Assembly (NCBI GenBank): GCA_015680685.1
Contig: MNCI01007659.1
Location: 12,848-76,847, forward strand
From: Gnetum montanum
Lineage: Eukaryota > Streptophyta > Gnetopsida > Gnetales > Gnetaceae
Reading direction: 5' to 3'
Length of the DNA stretch: 64,000 bases
Numbering within the stretch: the stretch's first letter is position 1; the number at the start of each line of letters is the position of its first letter. The notes under the pieces were generated by a model. The model ran no database searches and had not been told where the DNA came from. It saw only the letters and a program-made list of their open reading frames with translations. The position numbers were made by a program, and so were the translations under genes. Positions 23,151 to 34,604 of the stretch are shown here, in pieces.

Positions 23151-24283
23151 ACTCTAGGTGTACATAAGCAACAATGGAGCTCAAGCATCCACTACCTAAT
23201 AAGAAATTATTAGACATTTTCAAAGGAGCTATGAATGATTACATTAGATGGAATTTGGTCTATCCTATGTCACTTATCATCCGTGATACCATCACTTTGG
23301 CCATCTACATTAAAGAGGTCACAATCCAACATAATAATTAATAGTGGATCAACTTTTGCAATGAGGCTAACAAAGTAGGTAACTTCTACCCAAAATGCAA
23401 GGAAAATAATGGCATTAGTAAATCAATATTCATCTATCTCATTATCAATTAATGAGGGTAACAATGTGAAAAATAAGAATCCAAATTCAAAGCATAATAA
23501 TGGTGGATAAAACACATTCAATGGTAGGCAAAAGATCCTACCTAATAATAGTTCTAAGTTCCCAATGACATACATGTAGTTATACAACATCCTTACTTAA
23601 ATAGGGACACATCACAACAAAATAGGTATTATAACAGATAAAGGCTTACTTCAAAAGGTTGTAGACTCTGCCAATTGATCCTTCCTATTATATGGAAGAA
23701 GAACAACTTATCCCAAAGTGGTAAAATTTGAAAAATATTATTACTATCATGAGGTTGCAAGATAAGATACTGATGATTTTAACATAGTTAAAGACAATGT
23801 GTAAGCCTTGGCAGAGAAGGGAGAGATTATGTTTAACATACCCATGCAACCAAACAACCAAAACATTTAGATCTTCCAAGATCCATTAAATGTGCATTCA
23901 AGGAGGGTTTCTACATTTTACATGGAAAACAAGGTGAATCTTACTAAAACACACTTTGTAATTCAAATGGATCCTTTACAAAATGTTTCCTATTCATCCT
24001 CCTAGTCAAATCCACCAAAGACTAAAAAATATTTTTTCATCAATCTTCCTTTGAATGGTGTTGGTTCTCCCTAGTCATTAACATGACACCTCATTATGAT
24101 GAAAAATCTATGCATTCAAATCCTTATTTTGGTTAGCCTTTGGCGCCTCTAAAAAACTATCTCTCCTTGCCAAAACCATCTAGACCTATTATTTATCCAC
24201 CTATCCTACCTTATTCAATTCCTCCTCCATTAATGTCATTCTTCCTACCTAATTCTTGAGAGCATTCATTGGTTTCCACTCTA
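23151..24283 (+). pseudogene. Ty3-type gag, C-terminal half
   Basis: The capsid tail is seen near 23175-23340 ('HPLPNKKLLDIFKGAMNDYI'). A nucleocapsid-like region follows near 23710-23900: 'KYYYYHEVA', 'DTDDFNIVKDNV' and 'IFQDPLNVHSR', recalling the 'K-FH--H-T-DC--LK--I' and 'NPLP-H' blocks of Ty3 gag. The metal-binding Cys residues of that block are replaced by Tyr and Phe. A Pro-rich linker (near 24170-24240) leads into the repeated section at 24284. Stops are frequent. Confidence 0.6.
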
Positions 24284-26546
24284 AAATCCCTTGTTAGAAT
24301 CCCAACATGTGCACCAAAGAAGATGACACGAGACAAAGGCAAAGAGAAGGAGAAAGCCTCAAACTACCCTACTCAAAACAAGAATAAACTCTCCTTTCAA
24401 AATAAACCTAGTGTTACCCCTTCCTTCCCTATTGTCATACCATCCCTTACTACATCAAGCTTTATTTCCTTCTTTGACATAATTTCAAACAAGAAGGAAA
24501 TGCTCAAAGGCAATGCTTTGCCCCAAATCACAACTGCAATGAAATCAAAAAGGACTAATCTTTCCTTCTTTGACATAATTTCAACTTCTAAATATGATTT
24601 CTTAGATCTGAAGAAGCTTCTCAAAGCAATCACTATACTTGTAGATATTTAGCCACATGCCTAAGCAATCTCACCTAAGCTTAATACTTCAAAGTATAAG
24701 GTGGATTACTTGATTTTCAAACTTCACCTAGAGAGGAATCATTTTTGAAATAATACATGGAAAAACTTCACAAATAAAATAAGATACTCCCTTATAATCT
24801 CAAAAGGATACTCAAGAAGAAGATCAACGAAATTGTGAAGCCTTCAATTCAATTAAAGAAATAAATCAAGATTCTTGAATTATAGACTATGGAAAATATA
24901 TTCTAAATTAGAAAACAAACAATAGTCTTGAAAACCTCAGAATAGAATATGAAAAATACTTATTCATATAAGGAATAGAATATTGCATAGTTAAATTAAA
25001 TGATGGATAATAATTCATCATTTCCAATGTGTATTAGTGTTCATAATCCTTCTAATCATTTCATCTCTATTGGACAAGTCTCTAATGGAGAAAATAGTGT
25101 CTATTTCAAGATCAAGTTTTTTTTTATCAACAAACCCAATGATGAATAAATCATGAAAATCAAAGCATTGTAGAGAAAAATATATTACCTTGAATCCCTA
25201 GTTAGATCCTAACATATGCATAAAAGAATGTGAAATAAGAAAAAGGCAAAGAAAATGAGCAAGACTATAACCACCCTAATCAAAACAAAAATAAAGTCTC
25301 CTTTCAAACTAAACCTAGTATTAACCATTTCTTCCTCATTTTCATACTAACCCCTCCTACACCAAACTCTATTTCCCCTCCATCTATAACCAAGAAGGCA
25401 ATACCTAAAGGCAAGGCTTTATCCTAAATCATAGCTGCAATGAAATCACAAGGGACTAATGTCTCCTTCTTTGACATGATTTCAACTTCTAAAAAGAATT
25501 TCTTACCTTTGAAGAAGATGCTCACATCAATCACAATACCTAAAAACATCCAACTTCATTCCTAAGCAATCTCATCTATGCTTAATGCTTCAAAGTATAA
25601 GGTGGATTGCTTGGTTCTCAAACTTTACCTAAGAGGAATCAATTTTGAAATAACGCATGGATAAACTTCACAAATAGAACAAGATACTCCCTCATAATCT
25701 TAAAAGAATACTTAAGAAGAAGAGCTAGGTAATTATGAAGCCTACTATTCAATTAAAGAAATCAAGTAATATTCTTGGATTGTAGACTTTGGATGCTCCA
25801 ATCACATGACACCCTACAAAAATTATCTTCTTAATTACAAAACAAACAAAAATCTTGGTAGCATCGAAATTGGAGATGAAAAATACTTAGTCATAGAAGA
25901 AATAGAAGATTGTGTAGTTAAAGTAAATAATGAATAAAAGTCATCATTTCCAATGTATATTAGTGTTTCTAATCTTTCCAACTCTCTTATCTCTATTCAA
26001 TAAGTCTCTACTAGAGGAAATAGTGTCTATTTTAAGGGTAGTTTCTACATTGTCAACAAACCCAATGATGAAGAAATTTTGAAAATCAAGGCCTTGTATA
26101 ATAAAATATATTGCCATGAATCCCTAGTTAAAATCCTAACACACACACAAAAGAAGGTAAAATAAGAAAAAGGAAAAGAGAAGAAGCAAGCCTCAAACAA
26201 CCCTACTCAAAACAAGAATAAAGTCTCCTTTCAAACTGAACCTAGTATTACCCTTCCTTCGCCATTGTCATACCAACCCCTACTACATCAAACTCTATTT
26301 TCCCTCCACCTATAAGTAAGAAGGTAATACCCAGAGGCAAGGCTTTGAGAGAAATCACAACTACAATGAATCAAAAGAGACTAATATTTTCCTCTTTGAC
26401 ATGATTTCAACTTCTAAATACCATTGCTTGGCTTTGAAGTAGCTTCTCAAATTAATAACTATACCTACAAACATTCAACCTCATACCTAAACAATCTCAT
26501 CTATGCTGAATGCTCCAAAGTATAAGGTGAATTACTTGGTTTTCAA
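24284..26546 (+). repeat. Tandem chimeric repeat: Ty3 gag linker fused to copia protease fragment, 2 full units plus a partial
   Basis: Three copies of a Ty3 segment (each starting 'aatccct(a/t)gtta', at 24284, 25193 and 26119) alternate with two copies of a copia segment (about 24750-25192 and 25640-26118). Unit length is about 909 and 926 bp. The Ty3 part includes 'aataaa(c/g)tctcctttcaaa', 'tttgacat(a/g)atttcaacttc' and 'caaagtataaggtg'. The copia part matches about 16972-17450 of the copia element here, including 'acaagatactccct' and 'ctccaatcacatgacaccct'. The third copy has no copia part and runs directly into the Ty3 protease. Unit A keeps the longest open frame (24269-24652). Confidence 0.8.
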
Positions 26547-27040
26547 AGGAGAAAACATCAAACTTCATCTTGACATAGGAGTTTTATGTCAACTTTCACT
26601 CTACATCATTATATAAGTGGAAGACAATGTGTCCATACCCTTAGTATACGTTGATGATAGAGCCAAAATCAACATCATCTTATGGTCCATCATTAAGCAT
26701 CTCAACCTTGAGAAATAGATCACGTACGCTAACTATAACTCTTCATTAAATTTATTTAGTGGTGCTAGAGTATATATCCTAGGGGTTATTAAGTTTTTCA
26801 TCTTTAGTAGGAAGTTGCATTACATCTAAAGCATTTTTCACAGTGATTAGGAACTTATTAGGTATAAATGCTATCTTAGCCTATTACTATGTTGTCTCTT
26901 CTTTGCTACACCAGGAAATCCATTTTCCTTACAAGGATAAAGAGGTAGTCATTTGCGCAAATCATGAGATACTTGTTATTTCTCATCTTGACTTTGTAAA
27001 AGAGTTTAGCCTAGTATTCCAACGTACACTCATATGAAAA
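26547..27040 (+). pseudogene. Ty3-type aspartic protease remnant
   Basis: After the last chimeric copy the Ty3 frame continues with 'VYVDDRAKINIILWSIIKHL', aligning with the protease active-site block (V-D-x-G-[SA]-x-[NV]), then 'GARVYILGVIKFFIF'. The open stretch 26843-27037 reads 'LLGINAILAYYYVVSSLLHQ', corresponding to the 'LLGRPWI---VVPS-LHQ' block of plant Ty3 proteases; Arg-Pro-Trp is lost. Coding signal ends near 27200, with no reverse transcriptase. Confidence 0.65.
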
Positions 27041-27199
27041 GCATTTATTAAACCAAAAATCAAAGAACTCAAAATTAGCATTTCTTAGTCTTCTAGCACA
27101 TACAAGATTTTAATCTTAGAATTTGGAAAATTATATCTAGTGAAGTCCATTAAAAGTGTAAAGGATCCCTCTAGAACTCAAGCTAGAAAAGTCATAGCC

Positions 27200-27817
27200 C
27201 AAGCATAGCCTTCCCAAAAATCCCATTCTAATTTCTTTTTACTTATTTTCTCCTTGTTTACAATTTTTCTTAGAGCTTATGTATGTTTTCTATTTTTACA
27301 TAGTCATTATGTTATGGGTTTTAACTTACATATTTTCAATAATTTATGGCTTTCCTAGCTTAGTTTTCTTTATCATCTATCGCTAGCAATTAATTTTATT
27401 TATGCATGTTTTCTTCTTTCATGTTTATATTTATTTTTTATAACATTCATTTTCTTTTCCATGTTAGAAAAAATTAAAAACCACATAAACACATAAACCT
27501 TTGGAAAACCCTTAGCTATTGAAATCAAAAGCTATAAAAACATAAAAATATAAAACAAAAAATCCCATAAAAACATAGAAAACTAAAAAACATAAACATA
27601 TAAAATAGAAAATCCATAAACAATATCATTCATCATTCTTGTACCATAGTTCTTAATCTATAAAATGTTCACATAAGCAAAAATAAAATATAAATACATG
27701 ATCTACCAAAGAAATAAAAGACCAAAAACATAGCTAATATCTCATCGTTACTCCTTTATCTCTTCCACAAGCACCATCTCTTCAATTTCTATGGTTTCCA
27801 TCTTTCCTTCCTTTTTT
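27200..27817. other. AT-rich DNA before the assembly gap
   Basis: There are A-rich runs with repeated 'cataaa' and 'ataaaa' words near 27480-27620. No gene is seen. Confidence 0.3.
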
Positions 27818-28422
27818 NNNNNNNNNNNNNNNNNNNNNNNNNNNNNNNNNNNNNNNNNNNNNNNNNNNNNNNNNNNNNNNNNNNNNNNNNNNNNNNNNNN
27901 NNNNNNNNNNNNNNNNNNNNNNNNNNNNNNNNNNNNNNNNNNNNNNNNNNNNNNNNNNNNNNNNNNNNNNNNNNNNNNNNNNNNNNNNNNNNNNNNNNNN
28001 NNNNNNNNNNNNNNNNNNNNNNNNNNNNNNNNNNNNNNNNNNNNNNNNNNNNNNNNNNNNNNNNNNNNNNNNNNNNNNNNNNNNNNNNNNNNNNNNNNNN
28101 NNNNNNNNNNNNNNNNNNNNNNNNNNNNNNNNNNNNNNNNNNNNNNNNNNNNNNNNNNNNNNNNNNNNNNNNNNNNNNNNNNNNNNNNNNNNNNNNNNNN
28201 NNNNNNNNNNNNNNNNNNNNNNNNNNNNNNNNNNNNNNNNNNNNNNNNNNNNNNNNNNNNNNNNNNNNNNNNNNNNNNNNNNNNNNNNNNNNNNNNNNNN
28301 NNNNNNNNNNNNNNNNNNNNNNNNNNNNNNNNNNNNNNNNNNNNNNNNNNNNNNNNNNNNNNNNNNNNNNNNNNNNNNNNNNNNNNNNNNNNNNNNNNNN
28401 NNNNNNNNNNNNNNNNNNNNNN
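27818..28422. other. Assembly gap, 605 N
   Basis: Unknown bases. ORFs that appear to cross this gap on either strand are artefacts of reading N. Confidence 0.99.
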
Positions 28423-31106
28423 CCATTTGGTCGATGTGGAGTCTAGTGTTTGCATAGTAAATAAATCTCATGGTTTTTTTCTTGTTTATTTTTGTTAATT
28501 CCTTATAACATGAAAACACTAAAAATATTTATTTCATTTTTATTTCATTGAGCTATGACAATTCATTCTTATTCAAGGAGGTCACAACTATAGAACATGG
28601 TGTTGGGCTATCGACGTTGTGATTAGGATCCATCTATTACTTTTATGTATGTTGTTGCATATGTTCCATAAGGAATTATGACATGTGTGAGTATTCATTA
28701 TCATTGTGTCTATTCTCATAAGGGATTGTGATGCATGTGTGAATATTATTATTTTAGTCTTATATTAATAAAAATATATAAATATTATAAATATTTTTTT
28801 CATATCTCTACCATGGCAACACAAGTATTATATGTATCATATCATCTTTTATATTTCTTAAATGTAACAACATGCATGATTGTTGAGAATTCACTCAGCA
28901 TCATCTTTGAAGTTTACAATCAATTACAACACATTCCATATGATATAATTTCATTGGTTAATGCCAATAGGACCCATATAAACCACATCATTCTAAGCAC
29001 TCCATCTATGCCCAACTATGGAAATTCTAGTTGGGAACACATTGTTATCTATAGCAACATCATTTATCATCATGTAACAACCATGTTCCACTTCATCATG
29101 GGAATGGCTCATTCATCATTATCACAAATCTTAGTAATGGAGTATACTATCAAATGGACTTAAACAGAAGTCAATATCTAAGTCCTTTCAATTGAGCCTA
29201 CATCAAGAAACACTACATATGATGTAAAAAATTAAGATATCAAGCATCATTAGGTTTTCTCTCAATCTTTTTTCCATTTCATCTATTTTCTTGCATTATC
29301 TTTTAATTTCATCCGTATTTTTCTTTACATCTCTCTCTCGATTCCTTTCTTTTACTAATTTTTCTATTTTTGTTCTATCTCAATCATGTAATTTTATCTA
29401 TGCTTCCTAGTCTTTGGTTATTCCATTCTACTAATATTTCTTCCTACTACACAATATGATGAGTATTTTTATTCATGCTCTAGTTCATGAAAAGAAAGAT
29501 AAGTGTTGTGTCATTTTTACTCCATGTGAGGGTGTGTTGTGTTTGAGTGGGATAGGGAGAGAATTTATCAATTTATTAGGATCAACAATCATTAGGGGTT
29601 GGAACCTAACCATGCCTATGGAATAGTAATTTATCTTTCTATAGAGGTGATATCCCTCATTTCTTCCCTATTTTTTGTTTTCTAGCTTTTGTAAATTTAC
29701 ATTTAATGTTCCCTTTCATGTTTTTTACTTTTCTTCTTCTAAATCCCTTTCCTATCTCATTTCCTTTCCTCTCATCAACACATGAGAGCTTGAGTGGAAT
29801 GAGATGTGAACATCATCAATGACATTGCTTTAGCCATCTTTTGAGATAGGATCTATCTATGTCTACCTTTTATGGTATAGCACCATCCTTATGATTGGTG
29901 TATTGGTGTCCCCATAACATTCTCCCCTTCTCTTACTTCTTTCTTTCCACTTTTATTTTTCAAATTCATCATCAATTATTCATCTATTCTCTTCTTGATG
30001 GATCGTCCTTTGACACCTCAACAACATCCAATAATAATGGGTAATATTACATCCACTTTTTTTGATTTAGCACAAATTGATAGTAAGTGTGGTTTAACAT
30101 TGTCCCAAAAAATTTTAAGCATATAATTCCAAAAAAATAACTTCATGATGCACATTTCCAACTCCTAGAGGCCTCTAGGACCCATCCTAGCTCTAAATCA
30201 AACTTATGAGCTCCATTCTTCATGATCTCAAAAAAATTCAGGAATCAAAAGTTTTCTAAGTGTAAGAGGTGATGTGAATTTTACATGAGAATTTCTTCTC
30301 AACCACTAATGATGTGTCAATTGTAATTCTATATCACCTTGCCTACATCACTTGCATACCTAAATTACATTTGACCATAAACTAGGCCCTAGAAAACCCC
30401 AAACAACTAACCTAAGGTACCTACAACATCATAGACTTCAAATTTTGGCATTTGAATAGTTTAATCCTTAGATCCTAGGAATAAAATTTTTGTAATTATG
30501 ATGTTGATGTTGATGCTAGCATGATTGTTAGTAATGGTAACATGGTCCCCAACACCTTCTGAATTCATCTCACCTATATTCTAACTCATCTCTCAACTTC
30601 CCAAGCTCTTCAACAACTAGTCAACATTAGTTTTAGTACTCAAAATAGTGGCTTATGTAAGTTTAAGAGAAAATTGGGTAGTTAGAAGAAGAAAAGTTTC
30701 TATCTTTTATAGGTGATGCTAATGCTAACATCAACATCACCATGCTAATGTCATCATCCTTCTAGGTCACTAGGTTCACCATCTAGTAGCATTCTCTTAG
30801 TTTGTAGACTTTCTAGCATCTCAAAAACATCATTAAGACTCATTTTATCTTCAATTTTGACATCTTGAATGCTCATGGCATTAACTTGGGAATAGTTAAA
30901 ATCTTTTCCAATTTTCTAACTAACATTGACATTGAAACTAGTGTCAACAGTCTCATTGAATTCAAACTAAGATCCTTGACCTTTATCTACATGAGTCAAC
31001 ATCATCCCTTAGTTTCAAATTCTTCTTGGCATCATCCTAGATGGCTTGGACTTGTAGTGTAGTAAAATTGAACAAATCTTTCTAAGTGCTAGTGATGTTG
31101 ATGTTG

Positions 31107-31128
31107 ATGTTGATGCTAGCATCAACAT
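31107..31128. repeat. Perfect 22-bp palindrome in a GATGTT repeat
   Basis: The sequence centred on GCTAGC reads the same on both strands over 22 bases and sits at the end of a short 'gatgtt' array (31094-31111). Related half-sites occur at 30500-30520 and 30720-30750. Confidence 0.8.
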
Positions 31129-32189
31129 TATCATACCTCTTGTGGGCCTTACAAAACTCAAGTCCAAAGATTAAACTTACCTAATTCAAATTCTAGATGA
31201 ACTTTGAGTGAACTTCACTTAACTTTGGGGTAGAGTTTGAAAACCCTAACCCTAGAAATATGAAATCAAAAGTGCATGTGGTTGATCTTCCAACATCTCC
31301 CATGGGCTCCATAACCATCATAGCTCCTCCAAGCTCTAGTACTAATGTTGATGAAACATTAGAACTAGTCAAGTAACATTCATGTCAACAATTGAAACTT
31401 AGAATTTTTCAACATCAACATCAATCTCCAAAGATAGAATTTTTTTAGCTCTAGTGTTAGTTCCCAGACACTTAGCCAAAACAAACTTGTTTTGGAACCA
31501 ATTTGATTCTAGGTAATTCCTGCAATTTCTTCATCCATATACCTACCCTTCAAAGGTTCAATTCCACTCCAAATCTACATTTTTCTTACAAATTGAGTTC
31601 TTATTATCAATTTTATGTCACTTATATTTTATCTACAACACTTGTAGTTTGGCCCTCCTTAGGAGATGAGCACTCATGTTTTAGCAATAATGTAGTTTTC
31701 TTCCTTGGGAAGGAAATCTAATTTCTATGGTTATTCTATTTTTCAGCAATAAACACTTAGCCAAATATCATTTTCACCCAACATTTTTATCATTATATTA
31801 CCATTCTTAGTTCACATATGATAAGCTAAGTCTACATTTGATTGGAGGTTTGTGTCCCATTGTGTCATAATTATTGACTAAGAAAAGGTTATCATAAATC
31901 AAAGAGCATTTGTAACCTTAGATTAAGTGTTCTAATATTTAATTCATGGAAGAATTCTCAATAAGATTAAGAAAGAAAAACCTTATAAGAACAGAAGTAT
32001 CACTACTATTGGTGTTGTTCCAATGTCCAAAGTGCTATTGCAACCATTTTAGTAAGTTGTTTAGAAATCTATAACCACTAGATTGTATGAGCATTGAAAA
32101 AGTAGTTGCATTTTTTATTCCTTTTTTTTTTTTGAATTTTTCAACATTTAATTTGATCTTTCATATTTCATTTTATATTTTTGTATCAT

Positions 32190-32335
32190 TAGTGAGTGAG
32201 TCATACCTCTCATATCGACTTGCTACATAACATGAGATCATGTTTTTATGCATTTTAAAGTGACATGTACCATTTCATTAGTGAGTAGCTTATACCTTTC
32301 ATGTTGTCCTACTACATCAAATGAAATCATCCAAA
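32190..32335. repeat. Diverged tandem duplication
   Basis: Two copies start 'cattagtgagt' and continue through 'atacct(c/t)tcat', '-ctacat' and 'atgaaatcat' or 'atgagatcat', at about 32187-32242 and 32276-32331. Confidence 0.6.
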
Positions 32336-32539
32336 GATGTGCAAGCTTTTATCCTCTAAGTATAAACATACTCAAGTTGCGAACCACCTAGATCAATGCC
32401 TTGATTCCCTTTTGCAATTTGTTTTTTAAGTTAGTTTTATTTCTGCAATGTTTTTTTTAAGCATATTTATTCATCCCATCTAAATTGCATGATCCTCAAG
32501 TGATTTCAGAGCTTGGTACTTCATTAAAAGCATAACTGG

Positions 32540-33094
32540 TTAGAATGAACCATAAAGGAGTTAGTTGTATTTAATGATTAAAAGTGTGCCTAGGTATCGT
32601 TGAACAAATAGATGATGATGGTTTTATTAATGTCCAAGAGGCATGAAATGACTCAAAGAAGCCACAAAATTTATAAGTCAAAAGTGGCATGTAATGGTGC
32701 AAGAGAGGCCTAGGCAAATGAAGCCTAAAGAAGGAAATGAAGAATATGCTTTAAAAGGAATAGAATAAATAAAGAAGGCCTAAGAGGTTCAAGGGATCCA
32801 AAGTCATTTAAGAAAACCTCATAAAGAGAAAGTCATATCTATGAAAAGAAGACACATTTACCAAGATAATTTGAATTAAGTAAAATTAAAAATTAATCCT
32901 TAAAAGAAAATTAACCTCAAATTTTTCTAAGCCTCAAAATTGAAGATGTCTTAAGAAGTCTCCAATAGCCTTAAATAAAAAAACTCAAGCCTCAAATATT
33001 ATAGTCTCAAAAGCATTAAGAATCAAGAATCTCAAGAAGTGAAAGTTGTTAAAGTATTAAGAAGACATAAGAAATTAAGAAGATAAACCAATCC
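32540..33094 (+). mobile_element. Purine-rich DNA, probable LTR interrupted by the LINE
   Basis: Sequence on both sides of the LINE (32540-33094 and 38943-39780) is of the same kind: Lys-codon-like 'aag' and 'caagatt' words, then a TATA-like 'tttaaatacac' near 39590 and a pyrimidine-rich downstream part. Joined across the LINE it would resemble a long LTR. This is inferred from composition and layout only; no partner LTR was found. Confidence 0.25.
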
Positions 33095-33110
33095 AAGAAG
33101 TAAGCATCAT
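33095..33110. repeat. Target-site duplication, left copy (LINE)
   Basis: AAGAAGTAAGCATCAT here is repeated exactly at 38927-38942, right after the A-run that ends the LINE. A 16-bp direct repeat is a normal length for LINE integration. Confidence 0.9.
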
Positions 33111-33127
33111 GGTTAAACAAAGATGAA

Positions 33128-34099
33128 ATGAGGGGAGCGATGTTGAGCGTTCAAGGAGCAGTGGCAGGCGCGGAGGATCAAGGAGTGGAGGCTAGCGTGA
33201 AGGCTCAAGGAGTGACGGTTGAATCAGTGGACACAGCCAAAGAGGAGCCCAATGTAAACCAGACGACAACGTCAGAGGAGAGGTAGAGGGCCAGGGATTT
33301 CGGCGAGTACTCCAGAGAAGGAACAGTGCTAAGGATGAAAGTTAGGCGCCCAACCACAGACACACTGGAAAGATTGGAGCGTAGCCTGATAGGCAAATTT
33401 GTATCAGAAGGGGCACATCCACGCATGGATCTGATCCAACGCTGGACCCCGGCAATGTGGGGGTTGGACACGGTGACGATTAAATGCCTGGTAGATGACC
33501 ACCTCCTATTCTGTTTCGCCTCGCTGGAGGAACGGGAGTGAATACTGGTGGGGGAACCTTGGTTTTACGGGGCACGGGGATTGGCTCTGGCACCTTGGTG
33601 CCTGGGAGCACACCGGAACCCAACACTATTTGAATAGGCGCCTATTTGGATGAGGCTACATGGCCTCCCCCTTGAATACTAGTCGACAAAATTCCTACAA
33701 TCACTTACCAAGTTGTTTGGCAAGTTTATCAAGTTCGACCAGTTCACCGCGGCAATGGATGGCCTGGGATTCGAGCAGTTCTATGTGTGGCAGTCCCTTC
33801 AATCTATGGAGCCGGTCGAGGAGCTAGTACTGGACATAGACCTAGGCGAGGAGAGGGTCTAGGTCCTATTCGAAAACCTGCTAACGGTGGTCCAACTCTT
33901 GATGATGGGCACCCGGACGAGGGGCGACCTAGCCCATCACGACCGTAACACTCCCGCAATGGATGATGTGTGGTATCTCATAGGAAAAAAAGGCCGAGTG
34001 GCCAACAGGAAATCACAAGTGCCCAATGGTGGGACTAGGCGTACTGGGGGGACCTCTCTGCTGGGAGCGGCCCCCACCTGCTGGTGGGACTTGGGGTAA
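33128..34099 (+). pseudogene. LINE ORF1 (DUF4283-type nucleic-acid-binding protein), broken by stops
   Basis: One reading frame runs from the ATG at 33128 to a stop at 34099, interrupted by several in-frame stops, most at places where Trp would fit. After an acidic and Gln-rich leader, the central part reads 'RSLIGKFVSEGAHPRMDLIQ', 'VDDHLLFCFASLEERE', 'VGEPWFYGARGLALAPW' and 'APIWMRLHGLPLEY'. These follow the order of the DUF4283 domain known from plant L1 ORF1 and related proteins (GKF, then F-F--E--VL-G-PW, then WIRL-GLP). ORF1 proteins bind the element RNA. No zinc knuckle was identified in the poorly preserved C-terminus. Confidence 0.7.
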
Positions 34100-34604
34100 G
34101 GTTGAGGCTAACAGCTGCTCACTTCCTAGTCCTGGAGAGCCGTAAGAAGGATCAACGGAGGACATACGCGGGGAAGGGCAGTCGGAGCCTGGATGGGAAG
34201 CCAAGCCAAGTATGGCGAGTAAGCCCTATTATAACGCCTTGATAGGGGCTGGTGCTCTGGCCCCCGCGGGTACCCAGAAGGTGAGCATCCAGACAAGGAC
34301 CAAGTAAAAGTAGGGCTGTTACGGGTCACCTTGCACCCCTACTTCTAGGGGGAGGGCCCTTCCAGGGGGGACTATCTCCACTGCCAGTAACGGACTGGAT
34401 TAACACTAGCTAAGGTTTGACGTGGCCCAAAACCCCTCCCGGGGGGAAGGGGATACTACGCAAACAGGGGATGGCGGTATCCCATCCAGCGGCCAAGGTT
34501 GGATGCCCGGACAACAGCACCCACCGACACAAGGCTACGTAACTATTCGTCAATTTGGGAGTGCAACCCACACTCTAGGAGGTTTACAACTGACATGCGT
34601 CTCC

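Larger units (their letters stand above)
28423..32539. other. Unassigned AT-rich region with short local repeats
   Basis: No protein family or element end was recognised. A 142-codon ORF at 28735-29163 has an irregular, Ile/Tyr/His-rich composition and no known motif. Local features include a near-duplicate at about 28645-28755 ('cataagg(a/g)attgtgatg', '-catgtgtga'), words of 'gatgttgatgctagcatcaa' type between 30500 and 31130, and a tandem duplication at about 32190-32335. Small protein-coding genes cannot be excluded, but none is supported. Confidence 0.35.

Noticed and set aside
27748-28519. Three ORFs of 235-245 codons crossing the N gap
   Set aside because: Almost all residues are unknown because the bases are N; only short real ends exist, with no motif.
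28735-29163. 142-codon ORF as a possible gene
   Set aside because: Irregular composition rich in Ile, Tyr and His, no motif, no neighbouring gene signals; it fits chance in AT-rich DNA.
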